Part shown: piece by piece, positions 1-28,948 of the stretch
Layout: each line of letters begins with the position of its first letter
How positions within the stretch are numbered: the first letter of the stretch is position 1
Assembly: GCA_039621445.1 (NCBI GenBank)
Contig: CP154956.1
Coordinates: forward strand, 15,665,508 to 15,729,507
Direction of reading: 5' to 3'
Length of the DNA: 64,000 nucleotides
Source of the DNA: Euglena gracilis
Taxonomy: Eukaryota > Euglenida > Euglenophyceae > Euglenales
Translations under genes and position numbers: made by a program
The notes under the pieces: model-generated
Told to the model about the DNA's origin: nothing
The model's database searches: none
Seen by the model: only the letters and a program-made list of their open reading frames with translations

Positions 1-437
1 CTGCCGGACCCCCCAGGGTTTAACAGGAAGCCCCACACCCCTGGTGGGGTCGTATAATTTTCCAGCCGGCTGGCTGGACACCCCAAGGGGACTTCCCTGG
101 TCGCCCCACCACTTTTTGAGTTTGGGTGTGGGGGTTGGGAGGGGGTGGTTGGGGGGGTGGGTGGGTGGTTTTGCTGTTTTTTGTTCTTTTTTTTTTTTTT
201 TTGTTTTGCATCTATTTTTTTTTTTTTTTTTTTTTGTTGGTCTGTTTTTTTTTCTCAAAGCAGAAATTCGGTTCTCCAACACCAAGATGTGTTGTTTAAA
301 GCAAAAATTTGTTGATTGACCGAATCCTCGGTTCTTGTCAACGTTTCACAAAATTCTTGCACATTTTCCTGACTTTTCGTGAGCATTTTGCCATAAAGTG
401 CGTGAGAATCAGGGGGTAGCTCGACTTCGCGAATGGT

Positions 438-760
438 TTATCCTTCCGAGAATGGTTGGAAGTCCAGAGACTTTTGTGGAGAGTATGTGAACGTGTTTTT
501 GTCAGAAGTGGTTGTTTGTAGTATTGTATGTTGGATGTTCAGATCTGCAAGTGCGGATTCAATGCCTGTAACATCCGGAATTGATTTCTGAATACCCATG
601 CACCGGGCATGCAATTCCGCAAACGCGGTTTTGATCTTGCTCTCATCTACCTGCAACTGATTGTGCAAAGCAGTGACGGTGGATCTGAGTGCTCCCATTC
701 TGGGATTTGCAGTTGAAAGTTCCGCAAAGTGGTGATGTAAGTCTCCAAAGCCTCCCCCCT
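438..760 (-). pseudogene. Reverse-strand coiled-coil ORF fragment, copy 1
   Basis: On the minus strand an 86-residue frame (698 to 438) has a heptad-like helical pattern around ALRSTVTALHNQLQVDESKI and ESALADLNIQ. A second frame just upstream (about 760-700) encodes LETYITTLRNFQL, so the two parts are separated by a frame change. The LETY..LRNFQL block recurs at 1165-1205 with nearly the same DNA. This could be the remnant of a coiled-coil protein, for example from a retroelement ORF, but no family is recognised and nothing proves expression. Confidence 0.25.
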
Positions 761-1159
761 TTGTCGTACGACCACCCCATTATAACGACCCCCCCCCCCC
801 GGTCGCAGGTTGCAGGTCAGGACCAAAAAAAGATTGGCTGGTTTTTTTGAGGTTGTATGAAGGTGCATCCATGTATGCCGCCTTTTTCCAGGCATTTTCC
901 ATGTTCCCCACCGGTGCTCATTTTTGTACGCCCGCAGCGATGGCTAGAAAGCCTCCGTGGTTATAGCGGGTCTTCGGCTTTCGGTGATGGCTACCTCGGC
1001 CGTCACCATGCTCACTGGGTTGTCGATTGCCCAGCGACCACCCCCACTATGACGATCACCCCCCGGTCGCAGGTTCCAGGTTAGGACCAATGAGGAAGGT
1101 TAGGACCAATGACCCCTCCCCCCCGTCGCAGGTTGCAGGTCCCCAGTCGTATGACAAAG

Positions 1160-1300
1160 GGGGGGAGAGGTAGTTGAAAGTTCCGCAAAGCGGTGTTGTA
1201 AGTCTCTAAAGGCGGTTGATCCGCAAAAGCGGTTTTCAGGTCTGCAAACGCGGTTTGGAGATCCGCATTCGCGGTCTGGATCGTAGTGATGCCCGCATCA
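1160..1300 (-). pseudogene. Reverse-strand coiled-coil ORF fragment, copy 2
   Basis: Minus-strand reading gives IQTANADLQTAFADLKTAFAD followed within ten residues by LETYNTALRNFQL. The DNA shows repeated TCCGCAAA-n-GCGGT units, one per short helical repeat. It matches the 700-760 block and is bordered by the same GTCGCAGGTTGCAGGT sequence, so the pair is a local duplication. It is probably non-functional, because neither copy is preceded by a clear start or a longer frame. Confidence 0.25.
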
Positions 1301-1830
1301 TTGCCCGAAGTTTGCCCCCCCCATTTTGCCCCTCCGCCCCCGCCAGCCCGGCCTCCGTCGGCCACCGTATGGCTCAGGCCGGGCGAGGCTTTGCCCTGCC
1401 TGGCCTGACCCGGACCGGGGCCCGCTGCTGCCCGCCGCCGCGTGCCTCGCCTGGCCCTGGCCTCCCTGCGCGTCGTGGGGTCGGATGCTGCCCGACTGGG
1501 ATGGCCCCCTGTGTCCGGCCAGCGGGGGGGGGGGAGGTAGTGTGGTCCTGTGCGTTTTCAGTGTAGTGTAGTGTAGTGTAGATCACAATGTATATGCTGC
1601 ATCTCGAGAACGGAACAGGGGGCCTCTGCTTGTTTTGTTGTGGTGGCAATGCGCAGCCGCTGTGACTCCCCGCCAAAAAAAATATTGAGAAAACCGATGA
1701 CATTTGCGTTATCTCTCCCATTCCATAATGTACAAATTTCAGCGGGGCTGGGCACACACAAAAAAAAGGCCGATAACCTCGATAATGGAGGGTCCAAGTT
1801 AGCAGGGGACCAACTGCAGAGGGTGCCAAG

Positions 1831-2051
1831 CAAGCCAAGGTACTTCTTTTTGAGTCAGAAGATTCAAAAAGAAGGTGGGTCTGGGGGTCCCGGACCCACC
1901 CGCTGGAGGGAGGCCCAGGTATGGGTATCGGCGTGAAGCGCCAATTTTTTTTTGGGAAACGGTCTTAGACAACTTGATTTGGGGGGGGGGGGCGTTCGGT
2001 TGGGGGGGTCCCACGCCGGACTGGGTGGGCGGGGTCTTAAAAAGAAGCCTG
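1831..2051. mobile_element. hAT-like MITE, 221 bp, TSD GTGCCAAG
   Basis: The element is flanked on both sides by the identical 8-mer GTGCCAAG (1823-1830 and 2052-2059). The ends are imperfect inverted repeats: GGTACTTCTTTTTGAG at the left against the complement of CTTAAAAAGAAGCCTG at the right. It has no coding capacity. An 8-bp target duplication with CAGG-type ends is typical of hAT superfamily non-autonomous elements. Confidence 0.75.
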
Positions 2052-2297
2052 GTGCCAAGTTTGCGTGGAGGAGAGAGGCCAACCCAGGACTGGGAAACCC
2101 GAACACCCTGTGGGTGGTGGGGGGTCGGCTCCCTCCTCCATCCCCATCCTCCCCCGGACCCCTTCCCCTGCCATTTCACAGCAGCGCCGGGGGGGGGGGG
2201 CACCTTTGGAGGTGCCTGCCTGGGTAGGCACCCCCACCCAAAGTGCCCGGGTACTTGGTGGAAGCATTCCAGCGCTGAGCCCGGAACGTGTGAGAAC

Positions 2298-2638
2298 CAG
2301 GCTTTCATTTAGTGCACCGCAGAAAAGTTTTTTTTTCTGCGCCGCGTGCGCCGCAGCACCGGAAATTTGTGACCGCATGCGCCGCGGAAGATTTCTTTCT
2401 GTATGCCGCGTGCGCCGCGGCACAGCCATCCAATTATCTCCTGTCCGTGCTGCGACAAAAACGCATGTGCCGCAGGAACGTCATTGGTGCGCGCGGGTGC
2501 GTTGTTGGTGCGCCGCGGCAGCGTTTGAGGTGCGCCGCGGGTGTTCCGCTGCAAAAATTCGATTGTGCACCGCGTGCGCCGCGTAATTTTTTTTTGTGCC
2601 GCGGCAAACTTCGCCACGGCACACTAAATGAAAGTCTG
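2298..2638. mobile_element. hAT-like MITE, 341 bp, TSD GTGAGAAC
   Basis: A perfect 8-bp duplication GTGAGAAC (2290-2297 and 2639-2646) flanks terminal inverted repeats CAGGCTTTCATTTAGTG and CACTAAATGAAAGTCTG, which match at 16 of 17 positions. The interior is made of imperfect repeats of a GCGCCGCG-rich unit with spacer T runs. There is no protein-coding potential; translations are Cys/Ala/Arg-rich artefacts. Confidence 0.85.
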
Positions 2639-2646
2639 GTGAGAAC

Positions 2647-3432
2647 GCCCAATTGTGACAAGCTCCAACCCCTGTGTGAGGGGGGGGGGTGGCCATGACC
2701 CCCCATTTAAGTGCATGGGGTGCGAACAGTCATCGACCGTAGTTTCGGACCCTCAGGGGTGTGACATGTATTGGGGCACTGCCCGAAACCGGTACACTGT
2801 AAAGCGGCTTTTTTGGGGTGTGTGCATTTTTTTGGACTTCACTTTGGGTCCCTCGAGGGTGTGACACTTATTTGGGCACTGCACACCATTTGGGCGCCGC
2901 ACACTTAAATGGGGGTGGTTTACCTGCCTGCCGGCACTCCCAGGCCCCCATCCCCCTGGGGTTGGTGTTTTTTTTCCCCTGCTTGTCCTGTACAGCCCCA
3001 GGCCAAGCCCCCAGGGATACGTCCACCCCTTTTTGGAACGACTTGCACACACACGGCGCCGGCCAGGAAAGTCGGCCTGCTCGTCCGCCTCCCATAGACC
3101 CTGTGCCATAGGGACTGACCCCGGTCCACAGGGCTTGCGGCGCACCCACGAACACTGTACTATTTTATTTTGCTTCCGCTTGCTTGGTTGCTTTTTCGTG
3201 CTTTGCGGGCGGTGCTCCTGGGGGTTGAGAGTTGTTGTTGTTGGGTGTTGGGGGTTGCACGCGCACTACATACACGTGTGGCAGGCCACCCTGTTCCCTC
3301 CCCATAAGACTCCCCAAGGTGGCCCAAAGCTGGGCCCCCGAGTCATCATGCCCCCCCCCCCACTGACAAAGCCAGCTCCGACTAGCCTGTGGAGAGGGGG
3401 TCCCCCCCTCTCCACAGGTTAATGCCGGGAAC
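2647..3432. other. No gene seen; G/C-run rich spacer
   Basis: The stretch contains short G and C runs and several GTGTGACA...GGGCACTGC repeats around 2755-2900. No supported exon or RNA gene is visible. Confidence 0.4.
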
Positions 3433-4670
3433 CAAGCACCTATAGCTAAAATGGCCTAAAATGGCCTAAAATGGCCTAAAATGACTTTTTGACCCCCTAT
3501 AGGTGGGGGTCCCTAAAATGGCCTAAAATAGCCTAAAATGGCCTGAAATGGCCTAAAATGGCCAAAAATGGGAAAAATTTTGTTGCACAACATTTTTTTT
3601 GTGAACAACTGTAGCCATTGAGTGTTTTAGTATTAAGTTTCTCCTAGGGGAAAACCAGACACGGAGAAGAGGAATTGTTTTCAGCTTTGCCCTTTGATCT
3701 CTGCAATCGCCAAAAAGGCCCAAATGGCTAAAACAATGCCAAAATCAAATTGAGTCTCACCAGGCAAAAGCATCAAATTTGGCGTTGGACCGAAAATCCC
3801 CAAATGACGTCCAAAGTTGGGGGTGTCTTTTGGCGTGGTTGGGGTCTTATATTTGGGGGGGAGGTCAAGGCTTGGGAGTCAATCTTCAGGTACCAACTTT
3901 GTATGCATAGACCCCCCCCCCCCAGAGTTTGGCTCCCCTCCTCCTTCCACTCACACTTGGTTCCTTAATTTGTGTATCTTGGCCCCAAATTTTTTCAAAA
4001 GTTTAGCTTTTTTGTGCAAAGTCTGCTGAAAGCCGACAAAAAAGAGTCTCCACTCATTACCCTCAATTCCCCCACCTTCTCGAGTTAAACCCCTCAAAAT
4101 TGCTGCACACACAACATACAATCTAAAACTTTGGGAAACATAGATTTTGGACCAGATGGGAAAAATATAAGCCACGTGCAGACAATGAAGATGAATTATT
4201 CCCCCAGAAAAGTCAGAAACTTCTTTTTGCGAAATCCCGCAAAATGGTATAGATTTCACAAAATACAAATAACTGGGCGCTTTTTTGGTTGCACAAATAA
4301 AAACTTTTAATAGTTGTCCACGTTTTTTTCCTGAAAAATTTTCACTGCCACAAATTCTTATTGTTCAGAATTCCTCTATGGGGCATGAATTAAGATTTGT
4401 TGAGCTTCCCATGGTTTTGATCCAGTGTTCATGAATTTTGCATGCTTTTTTGGATGTACATTTCTCATTACTGAACAAGAGAAGGTTCGCACACGTTATT
4501 ATGCAGTTTTCGGGACAAAAATGACGCAAAACTATGATTTTCAGAACCCCCACCTATACCTTAAAATGGCCTAAAATGGCCTAAAATGGCCTTAAATGGC
4601 CTAAAATGGCCTAAAATGGCCTAAAATGGCCTAAAATGGGGAAAGTTTTGGGCTTGACTATAGGTGCTTG
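3433..4670. mobile_element. hAT-like non-autonomous element, 1238 bp, with TAAAATGGCC subterminal repeats
   Basis: The ends CAAGCACCTATAG and CTATAGGTGCTTG are perfect 13-bp inverted repeats. The flanks CCGGGAAC (3425-3432) and CCAGGAAC (4671-4678) match at 7 of 8 positions. Inside both ends there are tandem TAAAATGGCC decamers (3447-3560 and 4561-4640), in the same orientation. Such subterminal repeat arrays are known in hAT elements as transposase binding regions; that role here is inferred. The internal kilobase shows no transposase frame. Confidence 0.8.
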
Positions 4671-4678
4671 CCAGGAAC

Positions 4679-6149
4679 CGGGGCCACTCCCAAGTTACTC
4701 AAAGCCTGACAATTCCCAAACGACGGAGCTTTTTTTCGGAGCTTGTCTAATAATCCGCCAAGGTGCATGTATTTCCCATCCTGACAGGCTTTGGGATGGC
4801 CAGGAAACGTCGTAAGATACAATCCGAAGCGTTCCCAGAGTCCCAGAGTCATTTTTGTTGCGTTTTTCAAAACCTCATTTTTGTCAAAAATTTCATTCAT
4901 TCATTCATTCATTATTCATTTTTTTTGGTATTTTGGGAACTTTTGGTATTCTCTCTTATGTACAACGTGGAAGAATTGCAGAACATAACGGTTTGACATT
5001 GCCTTTCAACAATTTTTCACATGTATCGTCCCCCCTCAGCTGGCTCCTGAGCCAAAAATTTCTCCAGGTCCTTGTCATTCGGAAGAAAAATGGGGGGATC
5101 AGTGGGCGTGGACTCACCTCCCTCGCCATCGATTCCGTGCTTCATGTGGTGGCGGTCGCATCAGAATGATTGCCCCGCCCACGACGTGTCTCCCCTGGTT
5201 GGCGTCCGGTTGTGCACTTCATCGACCGTCACCTCCAAAATCTGGGTCCAACAGTGTTTCTCCCAACTGTTATGTTTGTGTGTGGAGAAAGCAATGTGCG
5301 GCCACCATACATCTTTTAAGGACCTCAAAGAGGGGAATGGGCTTGGGCTAGAAATTTGTCGAGGTTGGAGGGGGCTCTGAACCCCCCCCCCCTCTCTCGG
5401 GTGGGAGGGTTCAACCCCCCCCCCCCAAGATTTCCGCTAACTGCCTGCTCTTTCGGGAGTCGGGAGATGCTGAAAAATAGTCCAAGCTGATTTTTTTGTT
5501 CTGGGTTCTTGGTGTGTGTGTTTGTATGTGTGTCTGTGTGCCCCCTGGATGGGACCCTCCCCCAGGCCGGTCCAGAGTTTGCTAATCCGGGGTCGCCCCC
5601 CCCCCCCCCCGCAGGGTTGGGACAGGGTGGCCCACAAGGGACAGGATGCTTTTTTCCCCTGAAGCACCGCACCTCAAGGACCGCCCTTAAGCCTAAGGAT
5701 GGCCAGCAGCCGCTCCAGGAATCGAACGGGGCCAGAAATTAAAAAAAATATTGAAAACCGCATATTTTGGACGTTTTCTGAAGATGTCAAAAAAATCACT
5801 TCCCCCCCCCCCCGAAATCGACCCATTTTCGCCAAGATTTGGCCATTTTTCGGCCATTTTTCCGGAGGATTTTTCATTGAATGGCTGTGACAGGATTTCT
5901 TTTTTGGGCTCAAGGACCGCCATTGGGTGAGAGTTAAGCTGGGTGGGCACCCCCAGACAGGGATTTCGCTCTGATTTTGCAAATGTCGAATTGTTCTGAC
6001 CTCGAAATTGACCCCCCAAAGTGGGTTCCCGGAGCCTCTCCTTCCCCCCGCCCCCGGGGGAACCCGAGGGTGCTGGCCAGGGGGTACCCCCGCCCAGCGT
6101 GGGTACCCCCGGGTCCTTAGAAAACGTCGCCCATTCTTTTCCGGCGCAG
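4679..6149. other. No gene seen upstream of unit 1
   Basis: No convincing exon was found. The region holds an ATTC microsatellite at 4891-4918, several C/G homopolymers (5380-5430, 5595-5612), and a segment near 5800 that looks like other repeat fragments in this window. Promoter elements for unit 1 could lie here, but no motif can be supported. Confidence 0.4.
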
Positions 6150-24747
<18,598 letters not shown>

Positions 24748-24898
24748 AGCAGGCACCGACCCATCCACTGAAGCAAACAACCGCAGGCATTGGTTGGATT
24801 AAACCCTCAGATATGTATTTTGAAACTACGTTCCTGGTATTTGCGGATGACTCGTATCTGTCATCTCCCTCAACAGCATGGGTGATCCCGAACCGAAA

Positions 24899-25167
24899 CA
24901 GGTGTTTTTTTAGTCGTGGACCCCCGGGGGGGGGAGAGGGGGGGGGAGGGTGGGTCCGGCCGGCCCCCCCCCCCCCCCCGGAGGGGGGTGGGATATACTT
25001 TTCGGCGCCGAAAAAGTGCTATTTTTAGCACTTTTCGCGATTTTTCGGCCATTTTTTTGTGGGTCCCCCGGGACCCCCCCCCCCCCCCCCGGGCCCGGGG
25101 GGGCCCTTGGGGGTGGGCGGGTGGGGGGTGGGACCCCCCCCCCCCCCCGGGCTTAAAAAAACCCCTG
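24899..25167. mobile_element. hAT-like MITE, 269 bp (CAGGGGTTTTT family)
   Basis: The ends are CAGGTGTTTTTTTAG and CTTAAAAAAACCCCTG. The core matches the copy at 14019 closely (GGATATACTTTTCGGCGCCG, AGCACTTTTCGCGATTTTTC). The flanking 8-mers AACCGAAA and TCCCCAAA agree at only five positions, so the duplication has decayed or is absent. Confidence 0.8.
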
Positions 25168-25305
25168 TCCCCAAAACATTAAGAAAAGCCATGAAAGGGG
25201 GACGAGCCCCAAGGGCAAAAGAGACTCGCCAGCCAGCCAGCATCGTTTTTCCAGCGAGCAGCCACTCACCAATCAGCCCCAATTCCCCTGCCTCTGAGCC
25301 AGAAC

Positions 25306-25439
25306 CAGGGGTTTTTTAGCATTTTTCGCGATTTTTGGCCATTTTCGGGGAAAATCAAGTGGATCCCGGGACCCCCAACCCCTCCCCCCCCAGGGGATGG
25401 GTGGGTGGGGGGAACCCCCCGGTCTTAAAAAAAACCCTG
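25306..25439. mobile_element. Shortened CAGGGGTTTTT-family MITE, 134 bp
   Basis: It starts CAGGGGTTTTTTAGCATTTT and ends CTTAAAAAAAACCCTG. The left palindromic part of the family is missing, but TTTTCGCGATTTTTGGCCA and CCCGGGACCCC remain. No clear target duplication is seen. It lies 138 bp from the preceding copy. Confidence 0.7.
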
Positions 25440-28183
25440 CGCGCAACCCGGTCGGTGCCTGACCCCGATGGGTTGCTTTGCCGCCTTTCCTGTGTTTGTC
25501 CGTGGCCACAGGGAACATGCAACTGGCACAGCTGTTTGGCGGGCGAACCTTTCCAACACCTCAGGGCCCGTTTGTGGCCCTTCATGGTCTTTGGGTCCCT
25601 TGGGGCCCGTCCTTTCGGGCGGTCACCTAGGCACCGGACTGCGCGCGCCCATTTCACAAAGATGAAAGTGCCAGGAACCCTTGCCTGAAAACCTCACAGG
25701 GGCTTACACAAGCTGCCCGGGGGAGAAAACGACGTCCCACGAGGTGGTGGGTGCCCTGCGGAGGACTGCAAACAAGGTTTCCAAACAATGGTTTGTGTCC
25801 AAAATTCAACTCGAATCGAATCAATTCAATTTGTAAAAAACGCAGTGCCAAAACTGTTTGGAATTCCCCTGGCCCCCTGAACACCTCCAGTGAAACCTCC
25901 GGTGACACGGAGGAAAGCATGCGCGTTGTTCGTTTGCTGGTGCCCCGAAGTGCCATCAAATGCGCGGCTGCGATGTTTTTTTTGGGCTCCCCCACAGACA
26001 CGATGTGAGTCGCCCGCCCGCCGCCCGCCGCCGCTCTCCATCCCTGTGGCGTGCCTTGGCACCGAACAGCCCGGCGTCCAGTGCGCAGGAGGCTTGCCGG
26101 GTCCAGCCCAGCCCTTTCCTCCCCTCCCCCTTCGAGCCGACCCAGGACCTGCGCCGACCTCCAGCAACCGCTGACCCCTGAGGTTGGGAACAAAACCCTT
26201 CCAACCCAGCCCCCCCCCCCAAAGCATGTTGACTGCCAACCGCATTCTGCCCCCCGCAACGTGCGGCTGTATTGTTCTGTGGGTTGCTGTTGTGGCCAAA
26301 CAGGCCATGCCATTCATCCACGGTCAACTGAGACGATGAGCCCGGGAAAGCCAAGTAGTCATTCTGCATGGTTTGGGACGGAGCCAGACTTCTTTTTGAG
26401 TAAGGTCACACCCCCACCCTCGGGGCTGGGGGCTGTGGGTGGGTGGGTGGGTGGGGAGGGGCTGCTGTGGGCCACAGGTTTCGGGGTGGGTGAAGCCCCT
26501 CCTCCCCCCATGGCCCAACATGACCGGGTTTACAGGAAATTTGCCTGTTGAGTCCAGCCCAGACCCAAACCGCAGCCTGGGGGTGTCTGGTGTGTCTGCC
26601 ACAGGTTGGCCCGCGCTGTAGCACAAGCCCCCCCCCCCCCCAAAGGGTCAATAAACCCTCCGGTTCGGACCGATTGCCATTTACGTCAGGGTGTTGGCCA
26701 TCGCGCCGTCGGGATCCGTTGGGCCAGAGAAACGTGAACCACGGCATCGCGGTCGGCCCAATTTCCGCCACGGCGCAGGTGCATGGGGCCCGAGACTCCT
26801 TCCGGCTGCCTCCCAAGTCTCACAGCTCCCCTGGGTTCTCCTTCACCGGGGAGGGGGGGGGCAAGTGGGTTGCTGACTCGGGGAAACAGCGTTATCTCGA
26901 ATTGTGTGTGGGTGAATGAATGTGGGGGTCCACATTTCACCCGGAATCTGAGCTTGGTTGTACGACGTGAGGTGGGGTGGCTGGGAAGGGGAGCTGGGTG
27001 GTGGTCGGACACAAGCTTCCCCGTGAACCCCTTATTTGTTTTTCAGTTGTCAGCAAGAGGAAGGAGAATGCTGAATCCCTTGGCGAGGCAGTCCGGTGCT
27101 GTTTTATTTCACTCTCTGCTGAGTTGGGCCGAGGAGAAAAATGCATTGTCAGCAGAAGTACACAATCTGAGTGGTGAAGGAGAACGAAAGACATATTAAC
27201 ATTTTGTATTAAATCAACGTCGAAGAGGTAAAATATTCAAAAAATACGCTTATTTATTTGTGCTGATTTACGTTGAGTCGCAAAGGCAGGACCTGGATCT
27301 GGTCTCGCCGAAATATCTCGTTCTGCCCCCAATTCTCAGTGCATCGTTAGTCAATTGTGCTGTTTTTTCTTTTGCTCAAGGACCGTATTGCATGGGTGAG
27401 ACCAAATATGTATCCCTCCTTGTTTTCCAGTGCAGATGAAGGAGATGGACTGGGACATTTGGAACAACTACTTTTTGCCAATTTTCTGCTTAATGTCCAG
27501 CAAAAAACCGTTTCTGTACGCACCAAGTCGTCACTTCAGTGACTCTTGTTTATCTGTTGTTTTTCACGCGGGGTGTGCAACAAAAAAAATCTCAACAGGC
27601 ACACACCCAGAGACGCACATTGAGATTTGTGTTCCGCATCCAAACCATCAGATTTATATTTTTGTGATGGTGGCCCAGTTGGAGAGGGGTGGGAGTGGAA
27701 GGTGAAGATGTGGTGTAGATAGGGGGGGGGAGGGTGGGGGGGAGGTGAAGGAGGAGTGGATAAGTGGGGAGGCGTAATCTCTGTCCTTAGGTCGGCGCCT
27801 GCACTCTGCCCCTCTCCTTCCCGTTCCTGGCACGGTGGGTAATGCTGTTGCTCTAACAGTTCCATGTGCGGGTGACCTCTGCCCTTCGATCCGGTGACCT
27901 TGTGCTGCGTTTGTCGCTATGTGCTCTGACGAGCCCTGGCCTGCACCTGCCGCCCGCCACCACTGGTGGTTTCTTTTCCGTTGTTGAACTAACGGAGGTC
28001 GCTCAGCATCGTCCGTCCGGAAGGGCATCCCGTCAGGGAGAATGGGCAGGGTTTTTCAGAAAGAAACAATAAAGGAGTTCTTCTGCTCAACTTTAGCATG
28101 CGGCACGCTGCCACCCATGAACCGGATCACTAATTTAGGTGACCTTCTTTGCAATTAAGCATTTCTGTGCTTTTCTTTGCACA
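25440..28183. other. Intergenic; a few exon-like signals, no gene supported
   Basis: Composition is less repetitive than elsewhere. Good acceptor-like sites occur at 27046 (CTTATTTGTTTTTCAG) and 27430 (CTCCTTGTTTTCCAG), followed by open frames in more than one phase (for example SADEGDGLGHLEQLLFANF after 27430). No homology or consistent phase chain could be built. Confidence 0.3.
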
Positions 28184-28528
28184 ATGGCGCAAACGAAGTG
28201 CCTGCTTTCCCTGCAAAGAAGGAAAACCATATTTTGGGCTGGGGGTGGTTCCGGCTTCTTTTTCTATGACCTGTGGGATATACTCAGTGGTCATAAAAAA
28301 GAGAAAAGCGAGAAAGAGGTAAGAAGAAGAAAAACAATAAAGAGGTCGTTTTTTTCGTTTAGTTTTTTTTTTTGGCTTGTTTTTCAGCGATATGCGGAAA
28401 TCATGTTTTCAAGTCAGAGTATCACTGAAAACACGCTGGGGCCAGGGAACTTATTGCCCAGACCACCTTTTTTTTGTGTGCGTGCACTCGTGAAGAATGG
28501 GCCCCAGTCATTTTTTGGCACTTTTTGA
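28184..28528 (+). CDS. Candidate two-exon small gene, unknown
   Basis: An ATG in good context (CACAATGG, 28184) opens MAQTKCLLSLQRRKTIFWAG and ends in KKEKSEKE at a GTAAGA donor. A 69-nt intron (28319-28387) ends in TTGGCTTGTTTTTCAG. The next exon reads RYAEIMFSSQSITENTLGPG and stops at 28526-28528. The intron is a multiple of three and contains no stop, so it can also be read through. Further exon-like pieces (28757-28819, 28885-28948) have strong acceptors. No family is recognised. Confidence 0.25.
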   Translation: MAQTKCLLSLQRRKTIFWAGGGSGFFFYDLWDILSGHKKEKSEKEVRRRKTIKRSFFSFSFFFWLVFQRYAEIMFSSQSITENTLGPGNLLPRPPFFCVRALVKNGPQSFFGTF

Positions 28529-28948
28529 AACTTTCTGATGTGGCACAGACCGTTCACCCGTTTGCCATTCACGCCATGTCCACCAAACTTGTTCAAAACC
28601 ATTTATCCAGTTGCCGCAAAAACACGATGTCCGCCTAAATTTGATTTTACTGTTTACCCGTTGGCTATTTACGCCCCGTCTGCCAAACTTTGTCCACACA
28701 AAAAGGATTTTGTTGGGGGAAATGCACCCCCCCCCCAATTTCTTTTTTTTCACAGGAATGATGCTGAATGGGAACTTGTCTGTCTGTAAAGGCTGGTGGC
28801 AATACGTTACGATAACAGGTACTCTTGTTCCTTTTTTTTTCATCAAGATGTGGAGCACATAAACTAGATACGTTTTTTTTTCAGTCCTGGGGACCACGGG
28901 ATATAGCGAAGTGTGTTAACTTGGAAGTTCTTTACACAGTTGCACAAG

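Larger units (their letters stand above)
1..1830. other. Non-genic left edge with poly-T tracts and repeat remnants
   Basis: No intact gene is visible. Positions 185-250 hold long T runs. Positions 40-110 resemble, in part, the right half of the CAGGGGATTTC-type element seen at 36.0 and 42.3 kb. Between 1300 and 1560 the sequence is GC-rich with no supported coding frame. Two reverse-strand coiled-coil-like fragments inside this stretch are listed separately. Confidence 0.5.

Noticed and set aside
5700-5745. tRNA-like GTTCGATTC (box B) on the minus strand
   Set aside because: No box A, acceptor stem or anticodon arm can be placed at the right distance.
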